A stretch of 41,881 nucleotides of DNA from Rhodospirillaceae bacterium (GTDB taxonomy: Bacteria; Pseudomonadota; Alphaproteobacteria; UBA828). Positions 33,417 to 40,723 of the stretch are shown piece after piece (positions within the stretch are counted from its first letter, which is position 1; the number at the start of each line of letters is the position of its first letter). The notes beneath the pieces were generated by a model that did no database searches, was not told the DNA's origin, and saw nothing but the letters and a program-made list of their open reading frames with translations. The stretch lies in NCBI GenBank assembly GCA_018666805.1, contig JABIXB010000099.1, positions 1-41,881 on the forward strand, given 5' to 3'. Both the position numbers and the translations under genes were made by a program.

Positions 33417-35054
33417 TTGGCCAGAAAGAGCCGCTACGATATCGATCTCGACCCCAATCCGGCGAACCATACGGCGCTTACCCCCTTGGACTTTCTCGCC
33501 CGGGCGGCGCTTGTGCATCCGGGGCGGACGGCGATCGTTCATGGTGCGCGGCGCCAGAGTTACGCCGATACCTATACGCGCTGCCGCCGCTTGGCCGGTG
33601 CGCTCGCGGCGCGCGGCATCGGCATCGGCGATACGGTCTCGTTGCTGGCGCCCAATATCCCGGAAACCCTGGAGGCGCATTTCGGCGTGCCCATGGCCGG
33701 CGCGGTGTTGAATGCGCTTAATACGCGGCTCGATGGGGCACTGATCGGGCGCCTGCTTGATCATGCCGAAAGTGTTTTGGTTATTGTCGACCGGGAATTC
33801 GCGCCGCTTCTCGAAGAAGCTCTCAGCCACAGCGGCCGGCGGCCCCATATCGTGGTGATCGATGACCCGGAAGGGGAGACGCCTCCGACATCGGGTTTCG
33901 GCGATCAATCCTATGAAGATTTTATTGCCGGTGGCGCACCGGATTTTGATTGGTCGCGCCCGGCCGATGAATGGCAGGCGATTACGCTCAATTACACGTC
34001 CGGCACGACCGGCAACCCAAAAGGCGTGGTCTATCATCACCGCGGCGCCTATCTGAACGCGCTCTCTAACGTTTTGGCGGCATCGCTCTCGGCGCACAGC
34101 GTCTATCTCTGGACCCTGCCGATGTTTCATTGCAATGGCTGGACTTACACTTGGGGCGTCACGGCGCTGGCCGGCACGCATGTTTGCCTGCGCCGGGTCG
34201 AACCGAAAAAGATATTCGAGCTCATCGCCGAGGAGCAGGTCACTCACCTGGCCGGGGCACCGGTCGTGCTCAATATGATCGCCAACGCGCCGCAAGAGGA
34301 AAAGCGCGCTTTCAGCCATCATGTCGATGTGACGGTTGGCGGCGCGCCGCCGCCGAGCGCAATTATTGCGGCGATGGAGAATATGGGCTTCCGCGTCACC
34401 CATCTCTATGGCCTGACCGAATGTTTCGGGCCCTCCCTGATCGCCGAATGGCAGGATGATTGGCCGGACATGTCGGTCGATGCGCGTGCCGCAAAAATGT
34501 CGCGCCAGGGGGTTCAAACCCTGGCCTTATCCGATGTCGCGGTCGCCGACCCGGAAACCGGCCAACGGCTTCCCGCCGACGGGCAATCGATGGGCGAAAT
34601 CATGTTGCGCGGCAACACGCTGATGAAGGGCTATCTCGAAAATCCGGCGGAAACCGAAAAAGCCTTTGCCGGTGGCTGGTTCCATACCGGCGATCTCGGG
34701 GTGATGCATGAAGACGGCTATGTCGAACTGCGCGATCGCTCCAAGGATGTCATCATTTCAGGCGGAGAAAACATCTCGAGCGTCGAAGTGGAGAATGTTC
34801 TCTACCAGCACCCGCAGGTTCTGGAGGCGGCGGTAGTCGCCAAGGCGGATGAAAAATGGGGGGAGACGCCGCATGCCTTTGTCGATCTTAAGTCGGGCAG
34901 TGGCGAGGTCAGCGCAGAGAGTATCATCGGTTTTTGCCGCGACCATTTGGCACGCTTCAAAGTTCCCCGCGCCGTGGTATTTGGCCCCTTGCCAAAGACC
35001 GCGACCGGCAAGATTCAAAAATTCGTGCTGCGTGAGCGCGCGAATTCCTCATAA
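33417..35054 (+). CDS. Acyl-CoA synthetase (AMP-forming), DmdB-like
   Basis: A 545-residue ANL-superfamily ligase. The phosphate loop is YTSGTTGNPKGV near residue 195; other motifs are YGLTECFGP, TGDLG, SGGENISSVEVE and the C-terminal catalytic Lys in PKTATGKIQKF. It activates a carboxylic acid with ATP and CoA. The N-terminus (SRYDIDLDPNPANHTALTPL) and overall form match short- to medium-chain ligases that include the methylmercaptopropionyl-CoA ligase DmdB; the substrate is not determined. The start is TTG, strongly supported by AGGAGG at 33404-33409, 7 nt upstream, with no in-frame ATG near. It precedes the acyl-CoA dehydrogenase gene in the same direction, suggesting one beta-oxidation-like route. 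Confidence 0.9.
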   Translation: MARKSRYDIDLDPNPANHTALTPLDFLARAALVHPGRTAIVHGARRQSYADTYTRCRRLAGALAARGIGIGDTVSLLAPNIPETLEAHFGVPMAGAVLNALNTRLDGALIGRLLDHAESVLVIVDREFAPLLEEALSHSGRRPHIVVIDDPEGETPPTSGFGDQSYEDFIAGGAPDFDWSRPADEWQAITLNYTSGTTGNPKGVVYHHRGAYLNALSNVLAASLSAHSVYLWTLPMFHCNGWTYTWGVTALAGTHVCLRRVEPKKIFELIAEEQVTHLAGAPVVLNMIANAPQEEKRAFSHHVDVTVGGAPPPSAIIAAMENMGFRVTHLYGLTECFGPSLIAEWQDDWPDMSVDARAAKMSRQGVQTLALSDVAVADPETGQRLPADGQSMGEIMLRGNTLMKGYLENPAETEKAFAGGWFHTGDLGVMHEDGYVELRDRSKDVIISGGENISSVEVENVLYQHPQVLEAAVVAKADEKWGETPHAFVDLKSGSGEVSAESIIGFCRDHLARFKVPRAVVFGPLPKTATGKIQKFVLRERANSS

Positions 35055-35061
35055 TCAGGGG

Positions 35062-35127
35062 CTAGAGCAGAACATGGTTTGTCGGAATCGCCTAAGCGAT
35101 CCGACAGACCATGTGAATCTGCTCTAA
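35062..35127. repeat. CTAGAGC-type palindromic element, copy B1
   Basis: A 66-bp element with CTAGAGCAG at the left and CTGCTCTA at the right. The arms run to a loop CTAA at 35092-35095; the inner part, AACATGGTTTGTCGGAATCGC, is nearly that of copy A at 21993. It follows the acyl-CoA ligase stop by 7 nt. As RNA it would form a long hairpin between the ligase and dehydrogenase genes and may affect message stability or termination. It has no T-tract. Confidence 0.82.
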
Positions 35128-35139
35128 CTATTTGATACT

Positions 35140-35199
35140 GATCGGATTCACATGATTAAATGGAATCGCAAAGCGTTTCCATTTAATCATGTTCCGATC
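35140..35199. repeat. Palindromic element, copy B2, adjacent to B1
   Basis: Arms from GATCGGATTC to TGGAATCGC (35140-35169) and from GCGTTTCCA to TTCCGATC (35173-35199) pair almost fully around AAA. The right end CATGTTCCGATCT is shared with copy A, so A looks like a mosaic of B1 and B2 ends. It ends 34 nt before the acyl-CoA dehydrogenase start, so its hairpin lies in that gene's 5' leader. Confidence 0.8.
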
Positions 35200-35233
35200 T
35201 AAACCCGATAACCGAAACAAGGTGATACGAACC

Positions 35234-36436
35234 ATGGATTTCTCCCTTTCGCCGGAACTGGAAGCGTTGCGCCAAAAAACAGGCGCGTTCGTCAAAGAGC
35301 ATTGCATCCCCCTCGAAAGCCCGCGGGAATCGTTCGACGAGCATGAAAATATACCGCTGGAGAAGCTCGCCATTCTGCGTGACAAAGCCAAGGCAGTAGG
35401 CCTGTGGGCGCCGCAAATGCCAAAGGAACTCGGCGGCATGGGCCTTACCATGGCCGAGCAGGCGGTGATTTACGAGGAAGCCAATTATTCGATTTTCGGA
35501 CCGGCAGCGCTCAACTGCTCCGCGCCCGACGATGGCAATATGCGTCTCCTTTCGATGGTCGGCACCGAAGAACAGAAAAAAATATGGTTGCAGCCGATTA
35601 TCGACGGCAAGGTGCGCTCGGCCTTCGTCATGACCGAGCCACACCCCGGCGCCGGCTCGGACCCGGCCGGGATGATGCGCACCAAGGCCGAGAAAAAAGG
35701 CGATAAATGGGTCGTGCACGGCCGCAAATGGTTCATCACCGGGGCCGGCGCTTCGGATCATTTCATTCTGATTGCGCGTACCTCGGATGACCCGCGCAAT
35801 GGCCTTAGCGCCTTTCTCTTCCACAAGGACCAGCCGGGCTGGGAAATCGTCCGCAAGGTGCCGATCATGGGGCCCGAGGAACATGGCGGCCACTGCGAGT
35901 TGCGCTTTGACGGCCTCGAAATCGCCGAGGAAAACATCCTGATGAAGCTCGGCGACGGCCTGCGCGCGACGCAAATCCGCCTCGGCCCGGCTCGTTTGAC
36001 CCATTGCATGCGCTGGCTCGGCATGGCCAAGCGCGCCATGGCGATCGCCGCCGACTACGCCAAAGAGCGTGAATCCTTTGGCGAGACCCTGGCCGAGCAT
36101 GAAGGCGTACAGTGGATGTTGGGCGAGGCCGCCATGCAAATCCACACCGGCCGCCTGCTCACCATGTATGCCGCCTGGAAACTCGATCAGGGCGACAGGG
36201 CGCGCAAGGAATTGTCGATGGCCAAGGTTGAGGTCGCGGAGATGCTCAACAGCGTGATCAACACCTGCATTCAGATTTGCGGCGCGCGCGGCTATTCGCA
36301 GGATACGCTGCTCGAATGGATGTATCGCTATGCGCGCCAGGCCAAATTGGTCGATGGTGCATCAGAGGTCCATAAAATGGTTATGGCGCGCTTCTTTATG
36401 CAGGAGGGCACCGATTTTTGGTCGTGGGACCATTAA
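35234..36436 (+). CDS. Acyl-CoA dehydrogenase family flavoprotein
   Basis: A 400-residue acyl-CoA dehydrogenase related to the ACAD10/11-type subgroup. Visible are MTEPHPGAGSDP (FAD/substrate loop), GRKWFITGAGASDHF, RKVPIMGPEEHGG, CGARGYSQDTLLEWMYRYAR and LVDGASEVHKMVMAR near the C-terminus. It oxidises an acyl-CoA to the trans-2-enoyl-CoA and passes electrons to ETF. The usual catalytic Glu of YEGT is Asp in VDGAS, as in the DGPxEVH motif of the subgroup. ATG 35234 (AAGGTG upstream) is preferred; an in-frame ATG at 35189 lies within the palindromic element. It may act on the product of the upstream ligase. The specificity is unknown. Confidence 0.92.
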   Translation: MDFSLSPELEALRQKTGAFVKEHCIPLESPRESFDEHENIPLEKLAILRDKAKAVGLWAPQMPKELGGMGLTMAEQAVIYEEANYSIFGPAALNCSAPDDGNMRLLSMVGTEEQKKIWLQPIIDGKVRSAFVMTEPHPGAGSDPAGMMRTKAEKKGDKWVVHGRKWFITGAGASDHFILIARTSDDPRNGLSAFLFHKDQPGWEIVRKVPIMGPEEHGGHCELRFDGLEIAEENILMKLGDGLRATQIRLGPARLTHCMRWLGMAKRAMAIAADYAKERESFGETLAEHEGVQWMLGEAAMQIHTGRLLTMYAAWKLDQGDRARKELSMAKVEVAEMLNSVINTCIQICGARGYSQDTLLEWMYRYARQAKLVDGASEVHKMVMARFFMQEGTDFWSWDH

Positions 36437-36521
36437 TCCTTAATCCTTCGTAAAGACTCCCCGGTCAGAATAGCTTTCGGTACGGAAGTTTTCATTTTGT
36501 TATGTTGGATGGGGATCGGTC

Positions 36522-36851
36522 ATGGCACGGAATTCAAACGAATTGTTCAAGCGGGCGACGGCGGAAATTCACGCGCTCGGCGACGAGATAACGGAGCGCA
36601 AATCAGCCGAAGCGGGGGGCAACACGCTCACCGCCGAAATGCGTGCCGCGAGCGCCATGTTGCGCGCTGGACTTGAATGTCACGGCAAAGAAGCGCGCGG
36701 CCTCAGCCTGAATATGTTGGCCAATACGCTTAATGCGGCACAGGATTCGGAAAAGCATCCTGTCCACAACGGGCCCAACGGTCTGCGCATACGCGCCCAA
36801 GCGGACAAGATGGTGCAGGCCACGTTGGACGCCGAGAGCGCAACCCGCTAG
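36522..36851 (+). CDS. Small orphan protein, 109 aa
   Basis: A 109-residue soluble protein, mostly predicted helical, with no signal peptide, membrane segment or known motif. Ala is abundant; the middle (MRAASAMLRAGLECHGKEARGLSLNM) has one Cys. Codon use agrees with neighbouring genes and GGGGA precedes ATG by 6-7 nt, so it is probably real. I do not recognise a family. Its TAG stop is formed by the left end (CTAG) of the palindromic element at 36848-36954, so the original C-terminus may have differed. Confidence 0.65.
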   Translation: MARNSNELFKRATAEIHALGDEITERKSAEAGGNTLTAEMRAASAMLRAGLECHGKEARGLSLNMLANTLNAAQDSEKHPVHNGPNGLRIRAQADKMVQATLDAESATR

Positions 36852-36954
36852 AGCAAATCCCGAGCAGGTGGAATCACCTGCGACGACGCATTTGCTTGAA
36901 TCGAAAAGAGATAGAGCCTTTCGCGCGAACGAAGGTGAACGTGAAAGACTCTAG
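36848..36954. repeat. 107-bp CTAGAG...CTCTAG palindromic element, copy C
   Basis: The ends are CTAGAG (36848-36853) and CTCTAG (36949-36954). Internal pairs are AGCAAAT/ATTTGCT (36852-36858, 36890-36896), CAGGTG-GAAT-CACCTG (36865-36880) and TAGAG(N)CTTTC-type arms at 36912-36924 and 36941-36953. Thus it is built of two hairpins. It separates two convergent genes and both of their TAG stop codons lie in its ends: 36849-36851 for the 109-aa gene and 36951-36953 (minus) for the hydrolase. It may act as a two-way terminator, although no T-tract follows. Confidence 0.8.
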
Positions 36955-37772
36955 ATCACCTCCGCGGCGAAGCTTTCGAGCATCGCGTTATATTCTTCGG
37001 GCGCCTGCCAGAACGGCGCGTGCCCCAGTCCGTCCATTAAGTGAACCTGGCCACGCCATAGATTTCCGTAGGTGGCCGCACCAATAAATTCATTATTGAC
37101 GAACTGTTCGGCGGCGCCATTGATGACCGCCGTTGGCACGCTGGTTTGCGCCAGGATTTCCGCCTGATCACCGCCCTCGCCGGCGACAAAGGCGGCAAAC
37201 ATCATGCGCCGCGCCCGGCCATCCGTTCGCAGCGCTCCTTTCAATACCCAATCCGCCACGGGCGCGCCCGGCTCGAGCGCCGTTCCGGAAAATCTCCCCG
37301 CCTCTTCGGCGTTCCATAGTTCCTGTCCGGCGAGCGCCGTTGTCTCATTCATATGAAACCCAGCGCTGATATCGTCCATGCTGGCACGGTGAATCGGCGG
37401 CGTGCCGGTTAATACAATGCCGGCGATGCCGGAAAAATGCGGCATCATCTCAATCGCCACATGGCCGCCGAGCGACCAGCCGACGATTACCGCCCGTTCG
37501 ATGCCAAGTCCGTTCAACACCGCAATTGCCGCATCTGCGTAGCCGGCCATGCAATAGCTCGCTTTGGGGTCTGGCGCATCTTCCGAGGCGCCGTGCCCCG
37601 CCAGGTCCATGGCGATCAAGCGGTGGTTGGCCGCCAGGCCGCTCGTAAACTGCTTATGCCAGACTTCTTTGCTGGCTGAATTACCATGCACAAACAGCAG
37701 GGCCGGGCCGGTCTCGCCCGCCATTTGAATAGCTATATCGCCATGTTTGCTGGCAATCATTATTTCGCTCAT
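36951..37772 (-). CDS. Alpha/beta hydrolase
   Basis: A 273-residue alpha/beta-hydrolase-fold enzyme. The oxyanion region is LLFVHGNSASKEVW, the nucleophile elbow GWSLGG (Ser about 96) and the catalytic His in GLGHAPFWQ near the C-terminus. It is cytoplasmic, with no signal peptide. Members include esterases, haloperoxidase-like and C-C hydrolases; the substrate is unknown. ATG 37772 starts the protein directly before the fold with GAGTGGGA upstream; the open frame extends to 38066 across the divergent promoter region without merit. Its stop TAG lies in the end of palindromic element C. Confidence 0.9.
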   Translation of the reverse strand: MSEIMIASKHGDIAIQMAGETGPALLFVHGNSASKEVWHKQFTSGLAANHRLIAMDLAGHGASEDAPDPKASYCMAGYADAAIAVLNGLGIERAVIVGWSLGGHVAIEMMPHFSGIAGIVLTGTPPIHRASMDDISAGFHMNETTALAGQELWNAEEAGRFSGTALEPGAPVADWVLKGALRTDGRARRMMFAAFVAGEGGDQAEILAQTSVPTAVINGAAEQFVNNEFIGAATYGNLWRGQVHLMDGLGHAPFWQAPEEYNAMLESFAAEVI

Positions 37773-37881
37773 ATCCCACTCACGTTCATGTGTTGCAAAT
37801 ATTACGGGTAAGCCGCTCAGACTGTCGTTATAACATGTCCGCCGCCAGCGGGCCGCAATGAGACAAGAGGAGTGCCGCGCC

Positions 37882-38274
37882 ATGTCATCAACCGAGCTGC
37901 CGCCTAAGAGCGAGCCGGCACTGCGCATCTTCGCCATGCCGAAAGACGCCAATGCCAATGGCGATGTGTTTGGCGGTTGGGTCATGGCGAATATGGATTT
38001 GGCCGGCGCCGTTCCCGCCGTCGAGCGCGCCGGCGGGCGTATCGCCACGGTTGCGGTCAATGGCATGCGCTTTCATCAGCCCATATCGGTCGGCGATTTG
38101 GTCACCTGCTATGCGCAAATCTCCTCGACCGGCACGACCTCGATATCGGTTGTTGTCGAGACCTGGGCCAAGCGCCGCCTCACGGCGGCTCAGATCAAAG
38201 TCACCGAGGGCACCTTCGTCTATGTCGCAATCGATGAACATGGCGCCAAGCGTGCTCTGCCACCGAGCGTTTAA
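37882..38274 (+). CDS. Acyl-CoA thioesterase, YciA-like hotdog fold
   Basis: A 130-residue hotdog-fold thioesterase with the family block NANGDVFGGWVMANMDLAG, which contains the catalytic Asp region, followed by VNGMRFHQPISVGDLV and TEGTFVYVAID. YciA-type enzymes hydrolyse acyl-CoAs in the cytoplasm. ATG 37882 is chosen because GAGGAG lies 9-10 nt upstream; ATG 37858 has none. It is divergent from the alpha/beta hydrolase across 109 bp and is followed by the MFS transporter 36 bp later, probably in one transcript. Near the acyl-CoA ligase and dehydrogenase, it fits an acyl-CoA theme. Confidence 0.92.
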   Translation: MSSTELPPKSEPALRIFAMPKDANANGDVFGGWVMANMDLAGAVPAVERAGGRIATVAVNGMRFHQPISVGDLVTCYAQISSTGTTSISVVVETWAKRRLTAAQIKVTEGTFVYVAIDEHGAKRALPPSV

Positions 38275-38310
38275 GCGCGTGCACAAGCGACGCCCTCCAG
38301 GCGCCCTGGA

Positions 38311-39555
38311 ATGAACGAAGGCGCGTCCGAGGCGCAGTTCTCCAAGCGGCGAAAATGGCTTTCCATTGGCCTGCTATCGCTCTGTGTGGTGATGGCACTC
38401 TCCTTGTGGTTCTCGGCGACGGCGATCATGCCATCGCTCAAATCGGAATTTACCTTCTCCGATGACCATGCCGCTTTGCTGACCAGCAGTGTCGCGGTCG
38501 GTTTTGTCTGCGGTACGCTGATAAGTGCCGTTATCGGCCTCTCCGATCGCATTCAGCCGCGCCGCCTGTTCATGCTTTCGGCCCTGGCCGCCGCCGCCGC
38601 CAATGGCGCCATTCTCCTGATCGAACCGACCTCGTGGGGTGTCATCGCGCTGCGCTTTATCACCGGGGCCAGCATGGCCGGGGTCTATCCGGTCGGCATG
38701 AAGATGGCCGCAACCTGGGCCAAAAAAGATACCGGCCTGTTGGTCGGACTGCTAGTTGGTGCGCTCACCATCGGCTCAGCCTTTCCGCATCTCTTCAATG
38801 CGGCGGGCGGTATCGATTGGCGTTTTACCCTGGCCGCGACAACCGCGCTGGCACTCGGCGCGGCCCTGTTGGTCAATTTTGTCACGCTTGGCCCGGCGCT
38901 CGGCATGCGCTCGCGCTTTGAGCCCGCCGCCATGCTCAAGGCATGGACCGACAAAGCCTTGCGTCTCGCCAATCTCGGCTATTTCGGCCATATGTGGGAA
39001 CTCTATGCCATGTGGGCCTGGATCGGTGTCTTTCTCCAGGCGAGCTTTCTCACCCGCCCGGAGATAGCCGATGGCGAGGCCAAGTTTCTTGCCAATCTGG
39101 CGAGTTTCGCGGTTATCGGTGTTGGCGCCGCCGGCTGCCTGTTGGGTGGCCTGTTCGCGGACCGTGTCGGGCGTACCACCCTGACCATGGCGGCGATGGC
39201 GGTAAGCGGCACCTGCGCCCTGGTGGCGGGCGCCTTGTTCGGCGCCGAGCCCTGGCTGCTGTTGGTTCTTTGTCTGATATGGGGTGTCTCGGTGATTGCC
39301 GATTCAGCACAATTTTCGTCTTCCGTGATCGAGCTGTCGGAGGCGAGCAACATTGGCACCATGCTGACCATGCAAACCAGCATCGGCTTTATGATCACCC
39401 TCGCCTCAACCCATCTGATCCCCTATCTGGTCGAGATGGTGGGCTGGGGGTGGGCTTTCGCGCCGCTGGCCATCGGGCCGTTCTTGGGCTTTATCGCGAT
39501 GGCCCGGCTGCGCGCCCACCCGGATTCAGTCAGGTTGGCGAACGGAAACCGCTGA
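38311..39555 (+). CDS. Major facilitator superfamily transporter
   Basis: A 414-residue protein with about twelve hydrophobic segments. Typical MFS features are SDRIQPRRLFML after helix 2, FITGASMAGVYPVGMK, and GGLFADRVGRTTL between helices 8 and 9. The substrate cannot be inferred; subfamily features resemble the CynX/NimT-like group of small organic compound exporters. The start ATG has only a weak GGA upstream. Its last 26 bp overlap the 3' end of the convergent GIY-YIG gene. Confidence 0.88.
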   Translation: MNEGASEAQFSKRRKWLSIGLLSLCVVMALSLWFSATAIMPSLKSEFTFSDDHAALLTSSVAVGFVCGTLISAVIGLSDRIQPRRLFMLSALAAAAANGAILLIEPTSWGVIALRFITGASMAGVYPVGMKMAATWAKKDTGLLVGLLVGALTIGSAFPHLFNAAGGIDWRFTLAATTALALGAALLVNFVTLGPALGMRSRFEPAAMLKAWTDKALRLANLGYFGHMWELYAMWAWIGVFLQASFLTRPEIADGEAKFLANLASFAVIGVGAAGCLLGGLFADRVGRTTLTMAAMAVSGTCALVAGALFGAEPWLLLVLCLIWGVSVIADSAQFSSSVIELSEASNIGTMLTMQTSIGFMITLASTHLIPYLVEMVGWGWAFAPLAIGPFLGFIAMARLRAHPDSVRLANGNR

Positions 39556-39973
39556 CAAATTCTTCGATATCAAATTTATTTGGCACGGCGGCCAAATGCG
39601 CCGGACAGGTGCGGCAATCGGAACTGCCAAAATTTAGCACCGGCACAGAAACGCCGGGCAGGGCACACAAACCCGCCATCAGCGTACATTCCGAGCCGCC
39701 AATCAGCGCCGCGACCTGACTGACGCGCCCGCCCAGTGTGAGCCGGTCGACATGCCAGCGCAGCGATTTGTCTTGTCTGAGGTGGCGTGCAACGCGCGCC
39801 TTGATGCCGCCCGGGCCATAAGCGCTGCCGCAATAAATATAACGCCCGGCGGGCAGCATAAGCGGTGACAGTGTGGAGATATCGAGCGTCATTTCCCGCG
39901 CCAAATCGATGGCCAGTAAATAGGCGCCGGAATCGGCGCTGATCATTTCGATATTGGGTGAACGGCTCACCAA
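39530..39973 (-). CDS. GIY-YIG family protein (DUF123, Uri-type)
   Basis: Up to 147 residues. GAYLLAIDL and AGRYIYCGSAYGPGGIKARVARH form the GIY-YIG-like core of the DUF123 family, with HVDRLTLGGRV, GGSECTLM and a Cys pair in SSDCRTCPAHL. These are small predicted endonucleases of uncertain biology. The start is not settled: TTG 39973, GTG 39970 or ATG 39946 are possible, and none has a good ribosome binding site; the family fold would start near residue 12. The 3' end overlaps the MFS gene by 26 bp. Confidence 0.82.
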   Translation of the reverse strand: MVSRSPNIEMISADSGAYLLAIDLAREMTLDISTLSPLMLPAGRYIYCGSAYGPGGIKARVARHLRQDKSLRWHVDRLTLGGRVSQVAALIGGSECTLMAGLCALPGVSVPVLNFGSSDCRTCPAHLAAVPNKFDIEEFVSGFRSPT

Positions 39974-40005
39974 CCGGCCAATCGTGATTGTTTCGGGGGC
40001 GAATC

Positions 40006-40040
40006 AAAAAAGGCGCCAGCCTGGATTGGGACTTGGCGCC
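40006..40040 (-). terminator. Rho-independent terminator
   Basis: Read on the minus strand, stem GGCGCCA, a 15-nt loop and TGGCGCC are followed by six T (40006-40011 on the plus strand as A). It lies 58 bp after the stop of the 125-aa gene at 40099-40476 and ends its transcript before the GIY-YIG gene. Confidence 0.8.
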
Positions 40041-40098
40041 ATTTAACGCTGAAAACCTATCTATTGAAACGCTTGCCTTGACGGAAAGCGGAAATCGT

Positions 40099-40476
40099 TC
40101 AGTCGGCCTCTTCAGTAAAAAACGTCATGACCTTGGAGAATATCGAGCTGCGCGGTTTCGGGTCCGAAGTAACGCCGACATGCGCTTGCTGCGCGGCAGC
40201 TATAAGATTCGTCCGTTCGTCACCGTCGCCGGAATCGGCCGGCGGCGCACCGGTGAGGTCCACATCGGGATTGTCATAGAGCAGAATGCTCTTGAAGCTG
40301 CCATCATCCTGCATGGCGTAATAGCCGATCTTGGCAATCGTATCGTCGTGGCCGCAGCGCTCGCGCGCATCCTGCTCGGCATCCTGACGGGTGTGGATGT
40401 CACCGGACGTAAACAGCTTGCCCTTCTTGAGTTCCTGGCGGAGTTTGCAAACGTAAATTTCGGTCACTGAAGACAT
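40099..40476 (-). CDS. Orphan protein, 125 aa
   Basis: A 125-residue soluble, acidic protein. The N-terminal half (TEIYVCKLRQELKKGKLFTS, then QDAEQDARERCGHDDTIAKI) looks like a small alpha/beta domain; a low-complexity linker (PPADSGDGDER) leads to a C-terminal tail SSIFSKVMTFFTEEAD. No known motif was recognised. AAGGGGCGG lies just upstream of ATG 40476, and a terminator follows, so it is a single-gene transcript and very likely real. The plus-strand frame over the same bases (39988-40470) lacks such signals and is rejected. Confidence 0.75.
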   Translation of the reverse strand: MSSVTEIYVCKLRQELKKGKLFTSGDIHTRQDAEQDARERCGHDDTIAKIGYYAMQDDGSFKSILLYDNPDVDLTGAPPADSGDGDERTNLIAAAQQAHVGVTSDPKPRSSIFSKVMTFFTEEAD

Positions 40477-40542
40477 TTTCCGCCCCTTTCGCTTCGTTGG
40501 GTTAACCTCTGTTATTATATGCTTGTAAATAGTTAATATTTT

Positions 40543-40575
40543 CTGTCCACAATCATATCCACAGTCATATCCACA
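40543..40575. repeat. Tandem DnaA-box-like 12-mers in AT-rich gap
   Basis: CTGTCCACA, ATCATATCCACA (40552-40563) and GTCATATCCACA (40564-40575) stand in line; the last two differ in one base. ATATCCACA differs from the DnaA box TTATCCACA in one base. They lie in the 247-bp AT-rich gap before the divergent-looking upstream of the 125-aa gene. A perfect inverted repeat ATAAATT-TGCG-AATTTAT (40710-40727) sits at the end of the gap over the SDR stop. Function is unknown; other regulator sites are equally possible. Confidence 0.5.
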
Positions 40576-40723
40576 TCTCCCGGACCCCTATTCCAATCCG
40601 GTGGGCGATCATTAGATTGGAGTGTTCGTTATTTTTATCAATATATTCAACGAACTAAAACACATTTTGAATTAAACGCATTAATTTTAGCTCGATGAAA
40701 TAAATATCAATAAATTTGCGAAT

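Noticed and set aside
33360-34517. 385-codon minus-strand frame opposite the acyl-CoA ligase
   Set aside because: Shadow of the ligase gene, with no family motif of its own.
35183-36145. 320-codon minus-strand frame opposite the acyl-CoA dehydrogenase
   Set aside because: Shadow of the dehydrogenase gene; there is no ribosome binding site.
40477-40723. Replication origin
   Set aside because: Only three weak DnaA-like boxes, and none of the usual origin neighbours (dnaA, hemE, parA/B) are present.
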